Program-made: the position numbers and the translations under genes
Assembly: GCA_023435805.1 (NCBI GenBank)
Contig: JAEZMC010000057.1
Coordinates: forward strand, 1 to 11,184
From: Bacillota bacterium
GTDB lineage: Bacteria > Bacillota > Clostridia > Acetivibrionales > DTU013
Length of the DNA stretch: 11,184 bases
Reading direction: 5' to 3'
In this document: positions 6,511-11,184 of the stretch, piece by piece
Layout: each line of letters starts with the position of its first letter
Position numbering within the stretch: position 1 is the stretch's first letter
The notes under the pieces: generated by a model
Databases searched by the model: none
What the model saw: the letters and a program-made list of their open reading frames with translations, nothing else
Told to the model about the DNA's origin: nothing

Positions 6511-8964
6511 TTAATTTTTCTTTCCAATTCTCATTCCGTAGAAGGAACGCCATACGAATACGAATGCTACGACAAGGAAAAGGATGCCGATGTAAGGCGC
6601 AACTCCCCTGAATGCTTCGGTGATCGCGATTTCCATGGCCAACATTCCGAACAGGGTTGTGAACTTGATGATGGGGTTCAGCGCAACGGAGGAGGTGTCC
6701 TTGAAGGGATCGCCGACCGTGTCGCCGACAACGGTTGCATCATGAAGCGCGCTGCCCTTTTCCTTCAGGTCGACTTCGACAACCTTCTTTGCATTATCCC
6801 AGCAACCGCCCGCGTTAGCCATGAATATGGCCTGGAACAGACCGAATACGGCGATGGAGATCAGGTATGAAACGAAGAATGCAACAGGTTCCGTGCTGCC
6901 GGAAGGAGCCGAAATAAATGCAAATGCCAGTGCAAAGGAGAAGATGGCGATGAAGATGTTGAACATACCCTTCTGAGCATACTGGGTACAAATCTTGACA
7001 ACTTCCTTCGATTTCTCGGTAGCAGCCTTCTGGCTTGCGTTTTCATCCAGCTGGATATTTTTCTTGATATATTCAACCGCCCTGTATGCACCGGTGGAAA
7101 CGGCCTGTGTAGATGCTCCGGTGAACCAGTAAATGACGGCACCGCCGCAGATAAAGCCGAGAATGGTGTAAGGATTCAGCAGGTTCAAAATCGTTTCAGG
7201 CTCAACTCCAAGAACATTCTTGATAACCAGTATCAGTGAGAATATCATGGTGGTGGCGCCGACAACAGCCGTACCGATAAGAACAGGTTTTGCCGTTGCT
7301 TTGAAGGTATTTCCCGCACCGTCGTTCTGTTCAAGGTATTCCTTGCCGGTTTCAAAGTCGGGTTTGAAGCCGAAATCCTTTTCGATTTCCTTCTCAATGT
7401 TGGGAAGTGTCTCGATCAGTGAAAGCTCATAAATGGATTGCGCATTGTCCGTAACAGGACCATAACTGTCAACAGCAATGGTAACGGGGCCCATTCCGAG
7501 GAAGCCGAAGGCTACGAGACCGAAAGCGAATATGGACGGATAGACCATAATTTCGCCAAGGCCCTGCAGGCTTGCAATGTAAGCAACAAACATCAAAGCG
7601 AAGAAAACCATGCCCTTCCAGAAAGCGCTGAAGTTACCTGCGATCAGACCGGCAAGTATGTTCAGCGAAGCGCCGCCTTCCCTGGAGGAAGTAACGGTTT
7701 CCTGTACGTGAGCGGATTTCGGGCTTGTAAATATCTTTGTAAATTCAGGTATCAAAGCAGCTCCCAGCGTACCGCAGCTGATGATGGCAGCCAGTACGAA
7801 CCAGAGGCTGTCAGGCTTGAGTGCAACGTCGGAACCGGGTCCGATGAGGAAATAGCTTGCAATGAACGTGACGATGATTGACAAAATGGATGTAATCCAT
7901 ACAAGGTTTGTCAGCGGCTGTTCGAAGTCCATCTCGGTCTTGTTGCCGTACATGGCTTTGCTCAAGCCCCTGTTGATATAGAATGCAGCAACTGAAGTCA
8001 CAATCATCAGTATACGCATGACAAATATCCAGATGAGGAAGTGTGTTTGGAGAGTAACATCACCTTTTCCTACTGCCAGGCATATGAAGGAAATAAGGGC
8101 AACGCCTGTTACGCCATATGTTTCAAAGCCGTCAGCAGTCGGGCCGACGCTGTCGCCGGCATTGTCTCCGGTACAGTCAGCTATAACGCCAGGGTTACGC
8201 GGGTCATCTTCTTTGATCTTGAATACGATTTTCATCAGGTCGCTTCCGATATCGGCGATCTTGGTGAAGATACCGCCTGCTATACGGAGAGCGCTGGCGC
8301 CTAACGATTCACCGATTGCAAAGCCGATAAAGCTTGCACCGGCCAAATCCCTGGGTACAAAGCGAAGAATGAATAACATAACGAGAAGTTCGACGCATAT
8401 CAGAAGAACGCCTATGCTCATACCGGCATCCAGCGGTATGTTCAACAGCTTGAGCGGCTTTCTTTCCAGAGAGGAAAACGCCATTCTGCTGTTGGCCAGG
8501 GTGTTCATGCGGATACCGTACCAGGCTACCAGGTAAGAACCGAGAATACCGATGACGGTCCAAAGCAATATCAGCAGCACACTTCCGACACCTTTGCCTT
8601 CAAGGAAACCGAAGTAGAATGCGATACATACTCCGATAAAAACAAGGAGCAGCGCAAGGAATTTACCCTGCTGAATAAGGTAGGTTTTGCAGGTTTCAAA
8701 TATGGTATTTGACACCTCAAGCATCGATTTGTGTGCTTTCAGGTTCTTTACCCTGATAAACTGATAAACCCCGAAAAGCATACCTAAGAGACATACGACC
8801 ATGCCCAATACCAGCATGGTATTTTGCGATGCTGAAAATTCCGGAACCTTCAGATCCGCTTCACTTGCAAATGCCGCAGCGGGCATCAGCAATACGGTAA
8901 GAAGGCTGATCAGACCGATAAGCAAAATTTTGGGCGACTTGCCATTCTTTTTGCAAACGTTCAT
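6511..8964 (-). CDS. hppA: Membrane-bound proton/sodium-translocating pyrophosphatase, divergent K+-independent type
   Basis: An 817-residue polytopic membrane enzyme coupling pyrophosphate hydrolysis to cation export. The substrate and magnesium ligands of the family are present: D238 and D242 in ADIGSD, EDDPRNP at 252-258, IADCTGDNAGD at 261-271, DSYGPVTDNA at 499-508, NAGGCWDNAKK at 717-727 and VVGDTVGDPFKDTS at 745-758. ADGFE (277-281) puts a glutamate where Na+-pumping enzymes carry their gate residue, while GNTFKA (551-556) carries K555, the lysine that gives K+ independence. With about 15-16 hydrophobic segments and longer-than-usual loops it fits the divergent, Na+-regulated H+-pumping subfamily better than canonical groups; this is inference. 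Residues 1-34 look like a cleavable signal peptide ending AAAFA. GGGAGG lies ten bases before the ATG. It is monocistronic, between the tRNA unit and the hprK operon. Confidence 0.93.
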   Translation of the reverse strand: MNVCKKNGKSPKILLIGLISLLTVLLMPAAAFASEADLKVPEFSASQNTMLVLGMVVCLLGMLFGVYQFIRVKNLKAHKSMLEVSNTIFETCKTYLIQQGKFLALLLVFIGVCIAFYFGFLEGKGVGSVLLILLWTVIGILGSYLVAWYGIRMNTLANSRMAFSSLERKPLKLLNIPLDAGMSIGVLLICVELLVMLFILRFVPRDLAGASFIGFAIGESLGASALRIAGGIFTKIADIGSDLMKIVFKIKEDDPRNPGVIADCTGDNAGDSVGPTADGFETYGVTGVALISFICLAVGKGDVTLQTHFLIWIFVMRILMIVTSVAAFYINRGLSKAMYGNKTEMDFEQPLTNLVWITSILSIIVTFIASYFLIGPGSDVALKPDSLWFVLAAIISCGTLGAALIPEFTKIFTSPKSAHVQETVTSSREGGASLNILAGLIAGNFSAFWKGMVFFALMFVAYIASLQGLGEIMVYPSIFAFGLVAFGFLGMGPVTIAVDSYGPVTDNAQSIYELSLIETLPNIEKEIEKDFGFKPDFETGKEYLEQNDGAGNTFKATAKPVLIGTAVVGATTMIFSLILVIKNVLGVEPETILNLLNPYTILGFICGGAVIYWFTGASTQAVSTGAYRAVEYIKKNIQLDENASQKAATEKSKEVVKICTQYAQKGMFNIFIAIFSFALAFAFISAPSGSTEPVAFFVSYLISIAVFGLFQAIFMANAGGCWDNAKKVVEVDLKEKGSALHDATVVGDTVGDPFKDTSSVALNPIIKFTTLFGMLAMEIAITEAFRGVAPYIGILFLVVAFVFVWRSFYGMRIGKKN

Positions 8965-8968
8965 TATA

Positions 8969-9004
8969 CTACATCCTCCCTTTACAAAAATGTGATTGAA
9001 TCAT
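8969..9004 (-). other. Possible 11-codon upstream ORF in the hppA leader
   Basis: An ATG at 9004 opens a frame of eleven codons (MIQSHFCKGRM) that stops with TAG at 8969-8971, four bases before the hppA ATG. It has its own GGGAGG at 9016-9021, eleven bases upstream. Its last codons run through the hppA GGGAGG (8975-8980), so translating ribosomes would cover that site. Start spacing is slightly long and no comparative support is available, so it may be chance. Confidence 0.3.
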
Positions 9005-9041
9005 ATATGTGAAATCCTCCCGCATTAGGAAGATGAAAAAA

Positions 9042-9061
9042 AATTTACACCATGGTAAATT
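9042..9061. promoter_or_regulatory. Inverted repeat over the hppA transcription start region
   Basis: AATTTAC (9042-9048) and GTAAATT (9055-9061) form perfect 7-base arms around ACCATG. The repeat touches the -10 box (9059-9064) and covers the expected start near 9052, a typical place for a repressor operator. It could also form a weak hairpin in the mRNA. No regulator is identified. Confidence 0.35.
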
Positions 9062-9087
9062 ATAATACGCGAAAGCACAATATTCAA
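9059..9087 (-). promoter_or_regulatory. Predicted sigma-A promoter of hppA
   Basis: On the minus strand TTGAAT (9082-9087, four of six to TTGACA) is separated by 17 bases from a perfect TATAAT (9059-9064). Transcription should start near 9052, leaving a leader of about 87 bases before the hppA ATG. It begins just past the terminator of the tRNA unit, so hppA is independently transcribed. Confidence 0.75.
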
Positions 9088-9094
9088 TATGTTA

Positions 9095-9135
9095 AATAAA
9101 AGAAAAGACAATGTCTTCTGTTTTACGACATTGTC
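9095..9135 (-). terminator. Intrinsic terminator of the tRNA-Gly unit
   Basis: A perfect 9-bp stem, GACAATGTC (9127-9135 read on minus) with GACATTGTC (9107-9115), encloses an 11-base loop and is followed on the minus strand by TTTTCTTTTATTT (9094-9106). It lies nine bases past the CCA end of the second tRNA. A T-run on the other side as well makes it potentially bidirectional, but no plus-strand gene approaches it. Confidence 0.85.
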
Positions 9136-9143
9136 CTTTTTCA

Positions 9144-9217
9144 TGGAGCGGGTGATGGGAATCGGACCCACGCAATCAGCTTGGAAGGCTGATGTTCTAC
9201 CATTGAACTACACCCGC
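9144..9217 (-). tRNA. tRNA-Gly (anticodon TCC)
   Basis: The cloverleaf is complete on the minus strand: acceptor GCGGGTG/CACCCGC, D-arm GTTC-AATGGTA-GAAC, anticodon stem TCAGC/GCTGA with loop CTTCCAA (anticodon TCC), and T-arm stem GTGGG/CCCAT with loop TCCGATT. The discriminator is T and CCA is encoded at 9144-9146. It reads GGA and GGG codons and complements the GCC isoacceptor just upstream in the same transcript. Confidence 0.97.
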
Positions 9218-9235
9218 AAATATTGGGTTTTGTAC

Positions 9236-9309
9236 CGGATATCAGAAACCAGAAAATGCGGCATCTGGAATAGTATTCCTGCAGCCTTCCATCTCTGGTT
9301 TCCTGTCCG
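9236..9309 (-). other. Structured spacer between the two tRNA-Gly genes
   Basis: The 99-base spacer can fold into one long irregular hairpin: CGGA/TCCG at the base, then CAGGAAACCAGA against TCTGGTTTCTG (eleven pairs, one bulge), with an inner GGAAT-AGT-ATTCC hairpin at 9267-9279. It probably separates the tRNA precursors for processing. There is no known RNA family I recognise. Confidence 0.4.
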
Positions 9310-9316
9310 ATCTGTT

Positions 9317-9391
9317 TGGAGCGGGATACGAGATTCGGACTCGCGACTTTCACCTTGGCAAGGTGACACTCTACCACTGAGTTAATCCCGC
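9317..9391 (-). tRNA. tRNA-Gly (anticodon GCC)
   Basis: The cloverleaf is complete on the minus strand: acceptor GCGGGAT/ATCCCGC, D-arm ACTC-AGTGGTA-GAGT, anticodon stem TCACC/GGTGA with loop TTGCCAA (anticodon GCC), T-arm GCGAG/CTCGT with loop TCCGAAT, discriminator T and encoded CCA at 9317-9319. It reads GGC and GGT codons. It is the first gene of the tRNA unit, about 23 bases after the expected transcription start. Confidence 0.97.
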
Positions 9392-9420
9392 AGATTTTAT
9401 ATCAGCATCAGGCAAAAGAT

Positions 9421-9450
9421 ATTATACAAGACTCGTCCGCCTTTTGTCAA
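9421..9450 (-). promoter_or_regulatory. Consensus sigma-A promoter of the tRNA-Gly unit
   Basis: On the minus strand a perfect TTGACA (9445-9450) and a perfect TATAAT (9421-9426) are 18 bases apart, as expected for a strong stable-RNA promoter. The stretch from here to the gltA terminator (9451-9572) holds no supported gene. Confidence 0.9.
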
Positions 9451-9569
9451 GAGGCATGCCCGTTTATTTCCGCCAGATTAGCTTCCATTTTTTTGTGTCC
9501 CGTTGCGGCTGTTGTTGGTACATGCTGTATAGATTCCTTGTATTTACATGCTGCCGTCCTGTATAAAAA

Positions 9570-9599
9570 TAGCCCGGATGTCCTGCATGGACATCCGGG
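9570..9599 (-). terminator. Intrinsic terminator after gltA/nfnB
   Basis: A perfect 11-bp GC-rich stem, CCCGGATGTCC with GGACATCCGGG (9573-9583 and 9589-9599), has a 5-base loop and is followed on the minus strand by CTATTTTTAT. It lies 28 bases after the stop of the upstream flavoprotein gene and insulates the tRNA promoter. Confidence 0.9.
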
Positions 9600-9627
9600 G
9601 TTGTTTTGACTTTCAAAGCGTGTATAT

Positions 9628-11022
9628 TTATTTCTTTGCCGAAAGGTACTCGTCTATGGCTTTCGCCGCCTTTTTTCCGGCACCCATTGCCAATATGACG
9701 GTAGCTGCTCCTGTAACGGCATCGCCGCCGGCATATACCCCTTCCCTGCTGGTGGCGCAGGTTTCTTCCTCTACGATGATTCCCCCCCATTTTTGTGTCT
9801 TAAGACCCGGGGTGGTTGATTTGATCAAAGGATTGGGCGACTGTCCGATGGCAACGACCACCGTCTCTACATCCAGGATCTGCTCGGAGCCCTGCTTGGG
9901 AACCGGCCTTCTCCTGCCTGAAGCATCAGGCTCCCCAAGTTCCATTTCAATGCATTCCATACCCTTTACCCAGCCGTCTTCGGTACCGATGATGCGGGTC
10001 GGGTTCGTCAGCAGCTTAAAAATGATGCCTTCTTCCTTCGCATGGTGCACTTCCTCCAGCCGAGCCGGCATTTCTGCTTCAGAACGTCTGTATACGATAT
10101 AGACGTTCTCTGCGCCGAGCCTCTTTGCACACCTGGCTGCATCCATCGCTACATTGCCTCCGCCTACCACGGCAGCATTTTTCGTTACTCTGACTGGAGT
10201 ATCCGTTTCCGGGAACCGATATGCCTTCATGAGGTTAATTCTGGTAAGGAATTCATTGGCCGAATAGACACCGTTCAGGTTCTCTCCGGGAATGCCCATA
10301 AAGCTGGGAAGACCGGCTCCGCTTCCGATAAAAACCGCTTCATAGCCTTCCTGCATAAGTTCATCCAGTGAAAGCACCTTTCCAATCACCATATTGGTAA
10401 TGATCTCCACGCCCAGCTGTTTTACCGTATCGATTTCCTTCTGGACCAGCTTCTTGGGAAGCCTGAATTCAGGAATCCCGTACATCAGCACACCGCCTGG
10501 CACATGGAAGGCTTCGAATATGGTCACTTCATATCCTTTTTTTGCCAGATCGCCCGCACAGGTCAACCCTGCAGGGCCTGATCCGACAACAGCCACCTTT
10601 TTACCATTACGAACCGTACAGGAGATATGGCTCTCCCGGTTTGCCATGAACCAGTCCGCCGCAAACCTCTCCAACCTTCCAATGCCGACGGGCTCGCCCT
10701 TCTTCCCCCTGACGCAAAGCTGCTCGCACTGTGTCTCCTGGGGGCACACCCTGCCGCACACAGCTGGGAGGCTGTTGGTCTCCCTGATTTTTTCACAGGC
10801 GCCTTCAAAGTCGCCTTCACTGATCAATTTAATAAAGTCGGGTATCTGCACATTTACAGGACACCCTGCCACACAGGGCTTGTGCTTGCATTGAAGGCAT
10901 CTTTGCGCCTCCTTCAAGGCCATTTCCTCCGTATACCCCAGTGCAACTTCGCCGAAATTGCCACTCCGTATAACGGGATCCTGTTCCGGCATTTTCACCT
11001 TTTCCAGGGACATATCAGGCAT
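9628..11022 (-). CDS. gltA: NADPH-dependent glutamate synthase-like iron-sulfur flavoprotein (GltA / NfnB type)
   Basis: Read from ATG 11022 the protein has 464 residues. Two [4Fe-4S] cysteine sets lie near the N-terminus (C42, C45, C50, C54 and C89, C93, C99, C103). An FAD Rossmann motif VVGSGPAG follows at about 145-152, then GIPEFRLPK at 182-190, an NADP(H)-binding VVGGGNVAMDAA at 285-296, and a C-terminal FAD motif GVYAGGDAVTGAATV at 428-442. The gene follows, and overlaps by eight bases, an NfnA-like subunit. That pairing points to NfnAB, the bifurcating NADH-dependent ferredoxin:NADP+ oxidoreductase of anaerobes, although many databases call this chain glutamate synthase. GTG 11031 is also in frame, but GGGAGG (11032-11037) is too close to it and sits eight bases before ATG 11022. 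True glutamate synthase activity would need a glutamine amidotransferase chain, not seen here. Confidence 0.9.
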   Translation of the reverse strand: MPDMSLEKVKMPEQDPVIRSGNFGEVALGYTEEMALKEAQRCLQCKHKPCVAGCPVNVQIPDFIKLISEGDFEGACEKIRETNSLPAVCGRVCPQETQCEQLCVRGKKGEPVGIGRLERFAADWFMANRESHISCTVRNGKKVAVVGSGPAGLTCAGDLAKKGYEVTIFEAFHVPGGVLMYGIPEFRLPKKLVQKEIDTVKQLGVEIITNMVIGKVLSLDELMQEGYEAVFIGSGAGLPSFMGIPGENLNGVYSANEFLTRINLMKAYRFPETDTPVRVTKNAAVVGGGNVAMDAARCAKRLGAENVYIVYRRSEAEMPARLEEVHHAKEEGIIFKLLTNPTRIIGTEDGWVKGMECIEMELGEPDASGRRRPVPKQGSEQILDVETVVVAIGQSPNPLIKSTTPGLKTQKWGGIIVEEETCATSREGVYAGGDAVTGAATVILAMGAGKKAAKAIDEYLSAKK

Positions 11023-11184
11023 TTTGGACACCTCCCAATCTGCAGGCGTGGTCGTCCATGGAACGTTTCTCCTGCTCCTTGTACATTGCCTGCCGTCTCA
11101 TGGCCTCGTCAAAATCCACCTCGTGACCGTCAAAATCCGGACCGTCGACGCAGGCAAACTTTGTTTTGCCTCCAACCGTTACAC
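11015..11184 (-). CDS. nfnA: NfnA-like FAD/NAD(P)-binding, [2Fe-2S] subunit (sulfide/dihydroorotate dehydrogenase-like), 5' part outside window
   Basis: Only the last 55 codons are visible, ending in TGA at 11015-11017. The text VTVGGKTKFACVDGP, FDGHEVDFDEAMRRQ and MYKEQEKRSM is the characteristic C-terminal end of the FAD/NAD(P)-binding partner of GltA/NfnB proteins; the cysteine in KFACVDGP is expected to ligate the [2Fe-2S] cluster. In NfnAB this subunit binds NADH and the [2Fe-2S] centre. Its stop overlaps the next gene's ATG by eight bases, and its last codons carry that gene's ribosome site, indicating tight coupling. The family is clear; the exact reaction cannot be judged from the fragment. 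Confidence 0.85.
   Translation of the reverse strand, partial: VTVGGKTKFACVDGPDFDGHEVDFDEAMRRQAMYKEQEKRSMDDHACRLGGVQNA

Noticed and set aside
9089..9385. Plus-strand frame of 98 residues across both tRNAs
   Set aside because: It is the reverse strand of the two tRNA-Gly genes; such translations are a common false protein.
9464..9535. Short minus-strand ORF (MYQQQPQRDTKKW...) between gltA terminator and tRNA promoter
   Set aside because: Only 19 codons, beyond a strong terminator and with no good ribosome site.
10394..10894. Plus-strand frame of 166 residues opposite gltA/nfnB
   Set aside because: Shadow of a strongly supported gene; no independent evidence.
1..11184. Search for CRISPR arrays, insertion sequences, toxin-antitoxin pairs, riboswitches or cre sites
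   Set aside because: No regularly spaced repeats, transposase text, paired small ORFs, recognisable aptamer or convincing CcpA cre site was seen by eye on either strand.

Overview
The window reads as a chromosomal core region of a Firmicute of the class Clostridia with mid-range GC. The grounds are the gene order hprK, PHP phosphatase, murB, rapZ, yvcK; strong GGAGG ribosome sites; frequent TTG starts; a membrane pyrophosphatase; and an NfnAB-type flavoprotein pair, all typical of anaerobic clostridia. Every gene I can support lies on the minus strand, so transcription runs from high to low coordinates.

Layout from right to left. (1) 11184-9628: the 3' end of an NfnA-like FAD/NAD(P)-binding subunit overlaps the start of a GltA/NfnB-type iron-sulfur flavoprotein, followed by a clean intrinsic terminator at 9573-9599. 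(2) 9450-9100: a consensus promoter drives two glycine tRNAs, GCC then TCC, each with an encoded CCA, and the unit ends in an intrinsic terminator. (3) 9087-6511: an isolated membrane pyrophosphatase gene (hppA) has its own near-consensus promoter, a palindrome over the expected start of transcription, and a leader with a possible 11-codon upstream ORF. (4) 6310-1: a promoter with a perfect -10 box precedes hprK, a YcdX-type PHP phosphatase, murB, rapZ and yvcK. The last gene, running off the left edge, is a glycogen debranching enzyme. Gaps within this block range from a 4-base overlap to about 65 bases, which fits one transcript.

How the parts may work together: HPr kinase, RapZ/YvcJ and YvcK/GlmR link carbon status with amino-sugar and cell-wall supply, MurB is a peptidoglycan precursor enzyme, and the debranching enzyme mobilises stored glycogen. 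The unusual point is that the debranching gene directly follows yvcK, where whiA is commonly found. The pyrophosphatase carries the lysine of K+-independent enzymes together with a glutamate in the Na+-pump-like position, which suggests the divergent Na+-regulated H+-pumping subfamily.

I found no mobile element, CRISPR array, defence system or clearly new multi-gene system. The points worth a second look are local: gene order, subfamily assignment, start-codon choice, leader architecture and a few inverted repeats.
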